Assembly: GCA_014925825.1 (NCBI GenBank)
Contig: JACGCK010000007.1
Span: forward strand, 558,001 to 622,000
Origin: Pholiota molesta
Taxonomy: Eukaryota > Basidiomycota > Agaricomycetes > Agaricales > Strophariaceae
Reading direction: 5' to 3'
Length of the DNA stretch: 64,000 nucleotides
The notes beneath the pieces are model-generated. The model was not told the origin of the DNA, searched no databases, and worked only from the letters and a program-made list of their open reading frames with translations. Each line of letters starts with the position of its first letter. Position 1 is the first letter of the stretch. The translations under genes and the position numbers were made by a program. Below are positions 12,101 to 24,492 of the stretch, piece after piece.

Positions 12101-13218
12101 TATATTAAGAGGATGTAAACCTGCCTCGATGATAGCTGGTACGCAGAAAATGACATCGCTATGCGTAGCCACAGCGGCTTGAAAGAGGTTATCCGGGGTT
12201 GGTAATTGTGCCGGAGACTTTGGCTCAAAAGCACTAATTACCAAACCACACGATGCCTAGCAAACAACGGAGCAGTCATATATTCAGACTGTAATAATAT
12301 AAATGGAAATGTACATACCGTCCAGCAGCACTGCAAGACCCCCATTCCATGGTACATCGGCATAGAATGCAGCGACAATATTACGTTAGTCAAATCGCGT
12401 TCTCCAAAGTAGGGTATAAGCGACATTTCAATGAACCGGCGGTTCGTCATCGGGATTGGCTTTGGATAAGCCGTGGAACCTGGGTAAAGTGAGAACTAAG
12501 CCGCCTGGTATTGAGCACATACGAATAAGTACCTGATGAGTGTAAATAGATGATGATATCATTTGGTTCCTTTCGAACAGGTGGTAACGTCTTGAAGTCA
12601 TCGTCAGTGTTGACAAAAAGGTCCCCAAAATGGGGAATGAGAATCAATTGCGGATTAATAGCTTGCTCTCCATAATTGGTCTTTAAGGCCTGGAGGGATT
12701 TATCTGCTAAATCTGACATAGATGGGTCGTTCCCAACGAGAACGTACTGAACACCAACTGATTTAATGAGGTGGGCAACAGCAGATGGTGAATTACGGGG
12801 AGAGATGGGGAAAACGATGTATCCAGCACGCATTATCGCCATAATCATAGTGAAATATGTTATAGTATCTGTATAGGTGTTAGGAATCGGCTTACACTTG
12901 TAAGGGTGTTGAAAACTTACCTTCCGCGGCAAGAATTGCCACAATAGGGACAGTCTCCGAGTTTGGCTTCAGATCAATTGTGTTTTGCAAATACCGGACT
13001 CCGTTGTAGACCGCCCTGACAGCTTCGGGCCAGTATATTATTCGCGTGTTTTGATTATCGTCGGAGAAGATGAAAAGTCGATGATCCGGTGTGTTTTCTA
13101 AATGCCAGTCGTATATCTCTGGCAGTGTCAACGACCCATCCAGAGGAGGTGGTCGAAATGTTTTCGATTGTAGACCCTGTGTTGGAGGAGGGGCTGGAAG
13201 TGCAGTACTAGACATCAT
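9150..13218 (-). CDS. NRPS-like adenylate-forming reductase, A-T-R (AAR1, intact copy)
   Basis: A multi-exon gene with introns of about 50-60 nt that can be read without a frameshift, roughly 1,050-1,080 residues. The adenylation domain begins after an N-terminal LPAPPPTQ segment. It shows the ATP-binding LHSSGSTAYPKP motif and the GRSDDQIMHNTGEK motif. A carrier domain follows (DDDIFQHGCDSLQ, with the phosphopantetheine serine in DSL split by an intron). The reductase domain has the nucleotide-binding TGSTGGLGAF and the short-chain-dehydrogenase GYTESK motif. Such enzymes adenylate a carboxylic acid, load it on the carrier and release it as aldehyde or alcohol with NADPH; the substrate cannot be read here. 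It lacks the extra N-terminal domain of Lys2, so aminoadipate reductase is unlikely. The last intron uses a GC donor (AAG|GCAAGT) where both paralogs have GT. The start is the ATG at 13218; a longer N-terminus from 13302 is possible. Confidence 0.88.
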
Positions 13219-14118
13219 TGTAGATGGATCGTCACCGCATTTCGAGGCTCTTGGAGTATTAAATACAAATGTCAGGTAGTCCCGGAAATAACATTTCCCC
13301 ACATCATAAGCCCATCACATCAGGCTTGAATTCTCGAATGATGTGAGGTGATCATATTGTGACCAGTCTACGATAGGAGACGAATATCCGGAAGTAGATA
13401 GTTCTGATAGAAGGAATTCAAGGATGCGTAATTTTATGTAGGCAGAAGACAAAGCGTCTCAGTGGGCGGATGATCTCTGGACCCACAAAATCTCAAATTC
13501 TCACGCCACAATGAACGGCACATCCAGGGCACATCCTGAGAACTGTTATTGGAATGGAAGCTCGGCCAAGATCGATGATGCCTTGCCAGGTCCATGGCAG
13601 CTACTGCGCAAGCAACGCACCAAAGCAGAAAAAAATCTCTTGGACCCATTGACGAAAGGATTGCACGCCGGTCAGAAATCTTTCTCTCCCATGGTCAGCA
13701 AAGAATCTGACAGCAAAAAAGCTACAATACTTATATACTATTCCTTTTGCTTGATTTAAAATTATATATGTATCAAATTATATATATAGATAGCATAGAT
13801 AGCCTAAGAGCGTGAGCCGGAAGGCATGTAGAAATCAGCGAACCGGGTGACCAGTCGCGACGATATGGGACATTATCCACTATATTATTACCGCACTTGC
13901 CTCGCATTCACGAGCCCCCGTTCATATACCTGCGGATCTCCAATAAGATGCCAGACTCAGGTATTACGGTATTTCGATTTATTGAGAATGGAAACCTTGT
14001 TTACCTTTTTCAGCCAATATGCGTCAAGTCTGTATGTTGTTTGTATGTATGTGCGATGTTGACCAACTTGAATCCTTCGGACATCGTCAACGATATACAA
14101 TTCACCATTCCTATGATA
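13219..14118. other. Spacer between the tandem reductase genes
   Basis: Contains the upstream region of AAR1 and the 3' flank of AAR2. An AT-rich patch with TATATATA lies at about 13760-13800. From about 14079 the sequence repeats the 3' flank of AAR1 (about 9109), so the duplicated unit includes downstream sequence. No separate gene is supported. Confidence 0.5.
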
Positions 14119-17100
14119 TCATATGAAGCCTACGCCCCGCCAATACGCAAGCCACGCCTTTACGTCTCCATCGCTTAACTCTTCCAAATCGACCAATGTG
14201 GATGAGATATTTACGGCGTGTTCAGTAGAAAGACAGGGAAATCCGAACGCCTCCAATGGATGTTCCGTTCCGTCCATCTTCAGCGCTATGCTCCTATAAA
14301 AATTGATGAGGCGTGAAGCCGCCAACGCGTCAGGTGCCGTGTGTGCATTTCTGTCTTGCGAGATGCCATATGTTCCAATTTTGACAACCATTCGTGGTAT
14401 GGGACGAGAGGGACAGAAAGCTCCGAAGATACACTGCTGCCAGCTTCGGCCACGGGGTCGACTTCGGATGGACGAGATGGACAATTCGTGATTCGGGGGC
14501 CTGCATGAAGTCAGCCATGCTTTTTGCAGCGGCCTGAACAGGAATCCAGGATACGTCCTAGGATTGCGCGTAAGTTAGGACCAGGGAATGGCGAAGTAGT
14601 GCCGGCGCTTACCTTGCCAACGTTCGGAAGGCAGGAGACGGACTTCGCACTCTGGACCAGAGCCGGGAACCACTCCTTCGTGTTCCAAAATCCTGTTGGA
14701 CCACCGGCGATCTGGCCGACGCGGACGATAACAGTCCTCAGCGTCGTTTCTGCAGATGCGGCAGCGAGGATCTGCTCTGAAACCCATTTGGATTCGGTAT
14801 ACCCAGTCCCGATCGCTACTTTGGCTACAATAGGTAATTCGGCAAGATTCACCGCGGTGGGAGGGGGGTTTGGAATACACCGATAGTACTGGTATAGATT
14901 AGGGTGGGCGGAGTTTGTAGAGGAGATGAAAGAGCAAAGTCGATTAGGGTCCGAAGTCCCTTAATGTTTGCCTCGAACGATTTAAGGGCGAGGTTGAAGT
15001 CTACCGGCCAGGCTGGAACAACGTGTCAGTTTAATCAACAGAAGAAGACCCTTCTCATTACTCACCATTGTGGATGATATGTGTGACAGATTGTTGCATC
15101 TGGTAAGACGATCAATAATTATACATCAATCAAAAAGACGATTGGGACCTACCGCATCATAGACGGACTTTTCAAGACCCCATTGCTGCTGCTCCAATTG
15201 TCCTTCGAGTAAAATTACCTTCTCAGATTCCAATATTTCGATCGGAAGCCCTTTATCGACCAAGGAGGCTCTTTGCCGATCCAACAAGCTAACAGACCCA
15301 GCCATCGAAGGTCGATTAAGGCAATACACATACTTGACGTCTTCATCCGCAACAAGAACGCTCAGAACGAAAGCTCCTAGCCCTCCAGTTGAACCGGTGA
15401 GGAGAACAGATTTGGACCAGGTAGGAAGTGCCGCCCGCAGAAAGGTGCGTTGGGAAATCGGCCGAGTACTTCCTACCATTCGTGCCATCTCCCCCTCTTT
15501 CTCTTCGTTGGATGATGTGTCAGTATGTTTTCCAGAGGCATGAGCGACTAGGAACGTGGCAAGGCTGGAAATAGATGGGTACTCATAAACGAAGTTGTCC
15601 ACATTTCTGCGCGTATCCAGCTGTAAACCATCTCGCAACGCGCGGGTGAGTGCATTTCGAATCCATGTCGCTTGAAGACTAGAGGAACATAAGCGTTTGA
15701 TAAAGAATGTCAGAGAAAGTAATGTGTTCATACCTGTCGCATCCGTGCTGGAAAATGTCATCGTCATCCTGAACGTTACGCACTAGAACACCATTGACAA
15801 CGGCTCTGACAAGGTAGTGGTGGATATGATATTCCACTCTGTGGGAGCGGTATGTTCGTCTGAGTTGTAGTCTCAACGGCGTTATAGACTGATTCTATCT
15901 CGTCTTCGTATTGTTTGATGATCGCTTGACGACGTGCGGTACTCTTCGCAGTGTATTGGAAAGGCTTGTCGGGCTTCGCGACGAGGATCATCTCCTTAAA
16001 TAGTCGTGAATGCTGAGGCGCAAATTTGTTCATCTTCTGTATCGTTGGCCTATTGATGTTTAGCATATGGGCGCGGTTGAATAGTTGGTGGACAATACAT
16101 ACCATATCTTTTTCTAAGTTCGCAAGCTCCTCATCGAGGGATCAAATTTGAAGGAGGTTTCGGGTCGATAATAACACCAGCTTGGAATTTCCCTCGCCCA
16201 AACATCACTGATGATTGCACGTGAGGGTCTTGATTGAGCATATTCTCTTATCAATTCGTTAATCTCTCCTCAGTTACAATATGCCAAATTACTCACCGAG
16301 AGGGCCTGGGTTAGTCTGTAGAAATTTGTTGATTAATTGAAGTCGTTAACGATCAAGCAAATCTCATTAACCTTTTCTCCAGTATTGTGCATTATCTGAT
16401 CGTCGCTTCTGCCATATATTCTCCAATAACCAGGTTTTGTCGGGTGAGGTACCATGAGATCCGACGTTGCATAAGCATCTATCCCGGCTACCTTTGTGTT
16501 AATCACAGACGGATGGCAGTATGGGTTAGACTAGAAGGATGTAAAAGATAGTTAAACAAAGAAGTGGTGATAGTCCTCGACTTACGACCATGACAAATTC
16601 AAACGTATTTTCTCCGTGCGGCACCATTTCAGCTTTCACCAAGCGGGGAATCTGAAATAATTCCAATCGTATCCTACTTGTGCTATGAGTAAAAGGATAA
16701 GTCTCAGTACGACGAAGGCTGCTTTATTCCGAGTAGTGTTTTACCTGGAAGAATCGGACTCATAATCCCCCCCTCGGTTCTAAAATAGTGAGTACACGGA
16801 TAAGCTCTGGTACAACTGAAGACTTACGATCCATAGAGAATAAAGATAGAGACACCTTGCGACGTCATATAATCTCCAGCAGCTTTGTTCAATGGTCCGC
16901 CACCGTAAAGCTTTTGAGATTTCAATGACCCAGGAAGACGCTCTCATAGTTTTAAAGGAATACTTACAACGCCACCGCGTGTAGCAAGCCATTTCACGTA
17001 CTGCGGGTTCCGAGACCATGCCTAATGACCTTGTAAGCGAACATACTATCATATCAAGAGGACGGGATCTACCTCGATGATAGCGGGTACACAGAAAATG

Positions 17101-18167
17101 ATATCGCTATGCGTGGCCACAGCGGCTTGAAAGAGGTTATCCGGAGTAGGTATTTGTGCCGGAGATTTTGGCTCAAAAGCACTAACTACCAACCCGCTTG
17201 ATGCCTAACAAACAACGAAGAAGAATGTTTATTCAGGGTCCTAGAATATAAAATTGAAAAGTAGCATACCGTCCAGCAGCATTGCAAAACCCCCATACCA
17301 TGATACATCGGCATAGTATGAAGCGAGAATATTTGGTTTGTTAGATCGCGCCCTCCGAAGTATGGTATGAGCGCTAATTGGAGAAAGCGGTAGTTCGTCC
17401 ATGGGATTGGCTTCGGGTAAGCCGTCGAGCCTGAACTGTGTGAGAACTAATTTTACTGGTATGGGGCAATTATGAGTACCTGAAGAGTGCAAATAGATGA
17501 TGATATCATTGGGTTCCTTTCGAATAGATGGTAACGTTTTAAAGTCATCGCCAGTGTCGACAAAAAGGTCCCCGAAATGAGGAATTGGGATCAACTGCGG
17601 CTCAATGGTTTTCCCCTCATAATTCGCCTTCAAGGCTTGAAGGGATTCATCTGCTAAATCTGACATAGATTGATCATCCCCAACAAGAACGTACTGAACC
17701 CCAACCGATTTAATGAGGTGGGCGACAGCAGACGGTGAATTGCGCGGAGAGATAGGGAAAGCGATGTATCCAGCACGCATTATCGCCATGATCATCGTGA
17801 AATACGTTATAGTATCTGTAAGTTATCAGCTTAGACTGATATGACCGATAGAGAGAGTTGATAACTTACCTGCCGCCGCAAGAATTGCTACGATAGGGAT
17901 GCCGTCCGAGTCTGGCTTCCGGTCAATGGTATTTCGCAAGAATCGGGCCCCATTGTAGATAGCCCTGACAGCTTCAGGCCAGAGTATTGTTCGCGTGTTT
18001 TGATTGTCATCGGCGAAAATGAAAAGTCGGTGATCTGGCGTGTTTACAAAATGCCAGTCATATATCTCTGGAAGTGTTAAGGACCCGTCCAGAGGGGGTG
18101 GTCGGAAGGTTTTCGATTGCAAAGCTTGCGTTGGAGGAGGAGCTGGAAGTGCCATATTGGTAACCAT
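14119..18167 (-). pseudogene. NRPS-like adenylate-forming reductase, A-T-R (AAR2, broken tandem copy)
   Basis: Same exon order as AAR1 with clearly homologous A, T and R domains: LPAPPPTQALQSKTF at the start, TGSTGGLGAF in the reductase and GYTESK later. Compared with AAR1 it has lost single bases at several exon sites. About 7 nt in total are lost in a 70-nt stretch near 16105-16160. Others lie near 16653 (CCCGACTTGG became CCCGCTTGG), 15815-15850 and 14440-14450. The adenylation domain and the reductase end therefore cannot be read in one frame. The start is the ATG at 18167, matching AAR3. It is either a decaying tandem duplicate or an intact gene with assembly errors; the cluster of losses near 16.1 kb favours real decay. 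Confidence 0.7.
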
Positions 18168-18818
18168 TGCAGATGACAACACTTGGTATCGTCGCTCAAG
18201 TTAGGCTCTTGATATCAAGTCTCGGCAGGTGCTCGGTCACTGTCGGTCACTCACTAATGGTGATTGCAACCTCGGCATTGCCGCAGCATTTCAGCGCATC
18301 TCTTACTCATGATAATCAGCCATGTGGATGAATTCTGAAATGAAAGATATTTTTAGTACATTCTGCCATGCAGCCCTGATACAAGTATTCTCAAGATCTC
18401 ATCTGCAAAGCTTAACAAGAAGTTAGCCGTCAGGAGAACTCACAACTCACCTCATTATCATATGTTGCATACTTTCTCATGCTTCGTCATAACTGATCAT
18501 CTCTTTGCCATGCTAATTACATACATACACATCTGAGAAAAATATCAAAAAGTGGACAATTCTGATGGAATTATAATGAGGAGTTGATCTCAGCAGGTGG
18601 GTCCATAGAGCCTCAAGGCCTCACCCACGGTGTTCATGGAATAAAATTTGACAAGATCGATCTCGATCGATTCAAATTAATGACAGGCCAATGCCACCAG
18701 GCATTGCCGCGGAACCCGTTATGGAGTCACTGTGCGAGTCGCTGAAAGCAACCGTCCTCCTGAATTTCTCTCACTCACGAATCGCCCGTCGAATCGCCGC
18801 TCAGACACCCTTCTCCCC
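18168..18818. other. Divergent intergenic region between AAR2 and the MFS transporter
   Basis: The two genes are transcribed away from each other, so this stretch would hold both promoters. It includes a short repeated phrase near 18230-18250 (GGTCACTGTCGGTCACTC). No gene is visible. Confidence 0.5.
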
Positions 18819-21086
18819 ATGTCCAGCATGGCGAAACCGACAGCGCGAAAGCTACGACCCATCTAGATTCCTTTCAACAAATCACAGAGAAGGACGCCGT
18901 TTCGGAGGAGCAAGTAGTGGATGAGAGGGTACCAGATGCGTCTTATGCCCTGGGTCCTTGGCCGGCCTGGACGACAGGTATGTTTCGTAGCTTTGTCATG
19001 ACCTCTGTGAAGTGATATGAAGATAAATTATAGTCTTGGGTGGTTTTTTACTGCAATTTTGTGTTGCCGGACCTGTATGCGGCACTTGAAGCTTTCCGTG
19101 AAAGTATAGGTATTGAAGAACACTATTCAGGTCACCGCTTTCGGAGTGTTCCAAGACTTTTATTCCTCCCATGGCTCTCTCAGTTTTCGCAGTCAGACAT
19201 AAGTTGGATCGGTAGCGTCCAGCTTTTCCTTGCATTTGGTTTAGGAACACTGGCCGGAAGATTGTACGCTCCATTCTTCTTCTGGTCCATTTGGCATTTT
19301 CTCAAGGAGAACAGGTATGATTATGGATACGGCGCCATGTTTTGCTCGCAGGAAGCCTCCTGTTTACTATTTGGTATGTGCATGTCCCTTGAATTTCTTC
19401 GACGTCAGGATGATATTTTATTAACGAGCAACCTATACTACTGTACTATTTCGACCGCTCGTTCACATCACGCATCACGGAGGCTCGTGAACTGAACAAA
19501 TACGCAATTCGTCACGCATCACAGGCAGGCGTGAACACCTCAAAAATCCGGCTTCTTGCGGGCCGCTCAATAATTTTTTGCTGCAAATTCAACCAATTTG
19601 GCCGAAATGAACAATTTTTTTCCACGTCACGCATCACCATGACGTCTGAACCTTTGCCCAGTGAACTTTGGCATCACGCATCACAGGGCGTGAACGATCG
19701 GTCGAAATAGTACAGTAGTTTCTTCATGATCTCGTTAACTCAACCCCAAAAATATTATCAGGTATTGTACTTAATTTCTGTAACTGCTTGGATCCATTAA
19801 ACGGCGCCGTTGCAAGGTATTCTTGGCACAAGGGCTCGGCCTTGGATTAGGATATGCTCTAGTGTATATTCCAACCATGACTATCGTTGCTCATCACTTC
19901 AAAAAGCGAAAAGCACTCGGGATGGTACGTCTTCGCGGTAAGCTTACGTATTCGCCATCTCAACGCCGCGGCCTTCTAGGGGTTCTTGCAGCAGGAGGAC
20001 CTCTGGGAAGCGTTGTCTTTTCGAGTACGAGACTAATTCTTTGTCTGCCGAATAATATTCGTTCACCTCGTTACTTCACAGTACTTCTCAACCAGCTTAT
20101 ACACCACGGTCCCGGATTCCGGTGGGCTGTGAGAACAGCTGGATTTTTGATAGCAGGCTGCTTCGTCATTGGAAATGCTTTGATCACAATCCCTCAGCCA
20201 TCTGCCTCCAGCCGTTCCAGCACATCCACTGATATAAGCGTGATTTGGACCGATCGACCATTCCTTCTGACGCTTGCTAGTGGCTTTGTCGCTCAGTTGG
20301 GAACTTTTTTCCCCATCTTCTACATCCAAGTCTTTGCGTCTAACCATGGCCTATCGAAGCCATTGACATTTTACTCCTTGGCTATTATGAACGTGTCCAG
20401 TATCTTTGGGCGCATTGTGCCCAACTTTTTTGCAGACCATTTTGGAGTCTTAAACACGTTTATTATCTGCGTTGGAATAAATGGTACTGCATATCAGCAT
20501 TACGTCTATCAGAGTCTCCGTAGCTAACATGAATTTCTAGGGATGGTGGGATTTCTTATGCTTTTGTCTGGGCATAATGCAGGAATCATCGTCTTTTGCA
20601 TTTGTACGCCCTTTCATCCCATACGGAGGATCCACTGACTGATATTCAACAGATATGGCTTCTTTTTCGGATCCAGTATGCTTTTAAATGTCGTCGCAGT
20701 CTTTTACTCATTTTCAAATTTTAGCAATCGCTCTTTACTTACCAGCCGTCGCTTACATCTCACCAACGAAGACGAACATGGGGTAAATATGAATCTTATA
20801 AACATTCTTCTGCATCTGACCAACTTGAATCTCGATAGGGCTGTAATGGGAGTAGGGATCACTCCCGTAGGCGTTGCGTCACTCATTGGGCCTCCAATAA
20901 CAGGCGCAATTCTGGGAAGTAACTTGGTCTGGTGGAAGGGCGTCACTTTCGCGTCTGTAAGTTTTTGGCGGTTAGACCTTACCGAATTCTCACTCATGTT
21001 GAGCATAGGTTGTGTTGATATCAGCTTCTGGTATTGAGTTTGTTGCACGTCACCTACACGTCAGGCGTCATCAGAAACCAGGGTAA
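18819..21086 (+). CDS. MFS transporter, monocarboxylate-transporter-like
   Basis: A spliced membrane protein of the fungal monocarboxylate-transporter (MCT) type of the major facilitator superfamily. Recognisable segments in order: VLGGFLLQFC, FGVFQDFY, SWIGSVQLFLAFGLGTLAGRLY, AQGLGLGLGYALVYIPTMT, the HHFKKRKALGM loop, GFRWAVRTAGFLIAG, FGRIVPNFFADHFG and a C-terminal helix after GAILGS. The last exon ends HVRRHQKPG with stop at 21084-21086. It likely moves a carboxylate or related metabolite across the plasma membrane. Its position between the reductases and the PKS suggests a cluster transporter, which is inference. One 1-base loss is evident near 19171 (HWLSQFSQSD needs CATTGG, the sequence has CATGG). 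The frame between about 19270 and 19350 is not fully resolved. An intron at 19374-19718 contains a MITE. The 5' exon start is uncertain. Confidence 0.8.
19441..19715. mobile_element. 275-bp MITE with TA target duplication, inside an MFS intron
   Basis: The ends are 26-bp terminal inverted repeats, 19441-19466 and 19690-19715, matching at 25 of 26 positions; the outer 17 bases CTGTACTATTTCGACCG are identical. TA flanks the element on both sides (19439-19440 and 19716-19717), as in Tc1/mariner-type insertion. There is no coding capacity. Inside are four identical 11-mers TCACGCATCAC in the same orientation. The MFS reading resumes at 19719 directly after the right TA plus G, so the element lies at the intron's 3' end. 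Confidence 0.88.
19468..19684 (+). repeat. Four copies of TCACGCATCAC inside the MITE
   Basis: Exact copies lie at 19468-19478, 19512-19522, 19627-19637 and 19674-19684, all on the same strand. All except possibly the third have GTTCAC or GTGAAC close by. Subterminal repeats of this sort can serve as transposase-binding sites; that role is inference. Confidence 0.85.
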
Positions 21087-23092
21087 AGATTGTTTCTTTG
21101 CGCAGTCAAGTTCCCGAGGAATATATAGACCATAATGATATATGTCGAGAATACTGGGAATAGCAGAGATGTCCTAGGTCCCGAGTTAAGAACTGTTCAC
21201 TTCCTAATCCGTAAATCTTCTCGCTCATGTCAAACCTTATTATACTCTAAATACAATCTATTTCGTATTCAAGCATGAGAAACAATACGGCGCACTCTCA
21301 ACTCGGCACAAGATGCACACCAAGTTATTTTTGACAATCGGGTCCATACAAAGCATTGCATATGCTTGTCGACGCAGCTATGTACGTCTTGCTGGGATTG
21401 ATCATCCGATATATTAAGATTGGTATAGAAACTGCACGAATGATACTTGATGTATTGGATCGTATTGATCATTGTGTATGCTTCTCGACTCTCGAATGAA
21501 GCGATATCACTCTTAATTTCTCACTACTCAATGATATCCCAAAATGATGGGCCGAGCTGCCCAGAGATTGCTCCAATGACCTAAGGACTCCCAAAGACTG
21601 GGAGAGGGTAAGGTAATCTTGATAAAGCTCCCCGTCTTGAATTGGTCTGAATCGTCAAAAGGTCCTCATCTCCGCCGGCACTTCGTGGCACTTATAAATC
21701 TGTATTTAGCTGCCACATAGCGAGTAGATGTAACAGGGTAATATTTATGGGCGCGTATTTTTGGTGAGCACGCGTTATCTGGAGGAGTTTGTGTACTTTT
21801 GAGCTTCGCACACTCTCGCGCACCCCAGCTGGAATGCGTAGATTACCATGTTCAATCAGTAGAAAGCGGATTCGTAAGAACATAACGACGGTCGAATGGA
21901 TTCCCCGGTTATTAATCGTCTAAGATGCTTGGGCTTTGGCCCACTCACCAATGCTCTGGTGCGGCAAACATGCTCAGATTACAAGCATTGTACTGGATAG
22001 TTCAAGGATAGTCGAATCCAGCGTGAATTGCTGAAGGTAGGAGTTCTATTTATAGGAGTCAGGCATGCACGTGCTAGCACGTGTTATGTAAAGGTTGGCA
22101 TGTTTGAATACGAGATCCCTTCTTCCACCCCGCCATCCGAGTCGACCCTCCACCTTTGCCCATCGCCTGCCAAAAATCGACAACCGAGCAGGCCCTAGGC
22201 GAATAACAACGATGGACGACCAGCGGCGATTAATGGAGATGAGGGCACGGGGAGGGGATGACGCGATGACGCGTCGTCGTCACCCAGGCAAGTATGTTTG
22301 CTGCGTCCTCTCGCTTTGCCCGCTGATCGCCTTCATTCCCAATAGCACCTGCCGTGCGTCCTTCCCTCCAGCGACGGATGTAGGTTGGCCCTGGCGCCAA
22401 CATCGCCACCCTCCGCCACCGCGATCTCCTCGCTGTGTGCCCTCCAACGAGGTATGTAAGCGCGTCCTGGGGTTCGATACCAGGTAGAAGCGCCGCGTAG
22501 GGACGATTTCTTCAGCCGCCATCGCATGCCGCGGCACCGTCTTCCTCACATCAGCCGCTGCATCTTCGACTTGACATCACGCACCTGTCACGCACGCGTA
22601 CACTGTATCATATGCCACACACACGAGCAACGCGGTTTGATGGGTGATTAAGGATTGGGAGCGAAGAAGCTATAGCGGCTGATGCCGCGGATACCTTAGT
22701 TGAGTATTCCTTACAGTAATCACTGAATTATTATACTCTGACTTACCCAATAGAAGGGACATGCTGGTGTCGCTGGTCCTCTCACCATTCACTCGATGTT
22801 GGCGGTTCGGCAGCGTGCATTCGCTCGACCACTGGTGAGTATTCAGACATTCCTGCACGAGTGCTACTTAGCGTGCCAGACGACCATGACCACAGCCGAG
22901 GAAGTCAAGGCGAATAGGTACTTGGGAACTATTCATGAGTCAGATTGAAATCATAATATCGATAATTTTACTTAATTTAGTGCACAACATATGCTAATCT
23001 GCTAAATACAATCTTACAAACATATTTGGAACCTTCCTCGCAACATCAACTTCGAAAATAATTTGATACCTATGTATAACGCAGACATGGGA
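21087..23092. other. Gene-poor stretch
   Basis: Several short ORFs (for example 22095-22487) have skewed composition and no family resemblance. Part of 22100-22560 is GC-richer than its surroundings. A tRNA-like GGGGTTCGATACC at about 22467 does not fold into a full cloverleaf that I can see. I support no gene here. Confidence 0.4.
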
Positions 23093-24492
23093 TTATGCTG
23101 AGGCTTGGTAGGTCTTGTTCGGATAGTCGTATTTTTGATCGGTGTCGACAGCACGTTGTATATTAATGGCGAGCGGGCGCAATGGATAATCGTCGCCACT
23201 CAAGGAATGAGCTCTGTTTCTGACGACGGATGTGACATGTTGCGACGGCTCGATTGGAGAACTTGAGATAGACCGTTGCGCCCATCCGAGACCCACGCGC
23301 ACATTGATCAACATAAATGCGATCCCGGACATCGCTGGCCAGCAATCGACGGCAACAAATTGCAGGTTGGACTGAGATTGGTAACTTGAGAAAAAGAATG
23401 TCGTCCACGCCCTGTAATGCCTGTAAGTCATCGTTTTTAACAATCGGAACACAAGCTTACGTGTATATAAATGCGCTCTCAACCACTATACCCAGAACGC
23501 TCTGGAAAAGATTGATACGCAGGTTTTTATTATGCAAGGCACCTCGTTCAATCACAACGTACCATGAGGTTTTGGGAACCAAATTTCTGGGCGTTCGCAT
23601 TGATTTTCCATATCTTCCAAGAAATTGCCGCTATCGTTGGTGTTTAGCAGGCGGGAATATAGATTGAAATGTAGTCTTACCGGTGCCGTATACATTAGTA
23701 CTAGTTTCCATGTACGAATACAGTTTAGAAGTTGTTGGTAATAGCAAAGAAGATAGAGCGTACCAAAGTGTGAAAACTGCGTCGCTTGTTATCCAGCGAC
23801 CAGCTACTGACAGGAAAACGTTTTCTCCCGGCTTGTATTGAGTGAATTGATAAGTGATACCAACTCCACAAACTTGGATATTCAATCGTAAACAAGCAGC
23901 ATCTGATGATTGTTGAGAAATAATTACCGGTAAGCCCAGCAAGTGACAAAAGTGGAAATATGATAATCGTCCTATTGTATCCCCAGACAATCCACAAGCG
24001 ATATATCTTCAAGTTGGGAATCAGTCAGTTCTGGAGATCATCTGGGAGGGAAATTCTTACGATCATTGCATCCCCTATCACTAAACTTGCCATGAGAAAC
24101 CCAGTCTTTACAACTTCAGTTCGTTGCGTAAGGTCTGCATAGAAGGCAAGTGTAGCAGTGCCTTTCTGAAAGAGAACAAAAGCTTGAAAAAGCCTGATGC
24201 ACGTTAAAAGCCAGTGCTTCAAGTAAAACATTAATTCTTAACCGATGGAATCGATGTCGAAATCACTCACAGCTGTTATAGTCAAGGCAATAAGAAAAGA
24301 CGACAGGATGAGAGGATTCCTTAGAACCGTAGATCTAGTCGATACGCCATTTTTCGGTGTCTTGTTTGCCAGTTTGCGAGTTGCCAGCAAGTACGTCGAG
24401 ATTATGAAGAGGATTAGAAAGATTCCATAGAGAAAGCTTTCAATACAGACAGTCGCCAGATTGACCGAGACGAGTGGGATATCTAATGGCAT
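23093..24492 (-). CDS. Seven-helix membrane protein of an Agaricomycete-type family, function unknown
   Basis: About eight exons with short introns read through without a frameshift. The N-terminus MPLDIPLVSVNLATVCIES leads into the first helix (YGIFLILFIISTYLL). Further segments are LFQAFVLFQKGTATLAFYA, the QRTEVVKTGFLMASLVIGDA block, IYRLWIVWGYNR, ITYQFTQYKPGENVFL, TNVYGTG, KIWKINANAQKFGSQNLM and GIAFMLINVRVGLGWAQR. The hydrophobic stretches with short polar loops fit an integral membrane protein with about seven helices and a cytosolic tail ending in NIQRAVDTDQKYDYP. This pattern recurs in mushroom genomes as uncharacterised paralogs; no activity is established to my knowledge. Start and stop (24492 and 23093) fit both hydropathy and splicing. 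Confidence 0.75.

Noticed and set aside
9150..13218. AAR1 as Lys2 aminoadipate reductase
   Set aside because: The A-T-R order fits, but the protein is several hundred residues shorter than Lys2, lacks its N-terminal domain, and is present in three local copies.
14119..18167. RIP-type mutation as the cause of AAR2 damage
   Set aside because: The differences are mainly base losses with ordinary substitutions; I see no excess of C-to-T changes creating stop codons.
22455..22490. tRNA-like T-arm (GGGGTTCGATACC)
   Set aside because: The flanking bases do not form the 5-bp T stem or the other arms of a tRNA.
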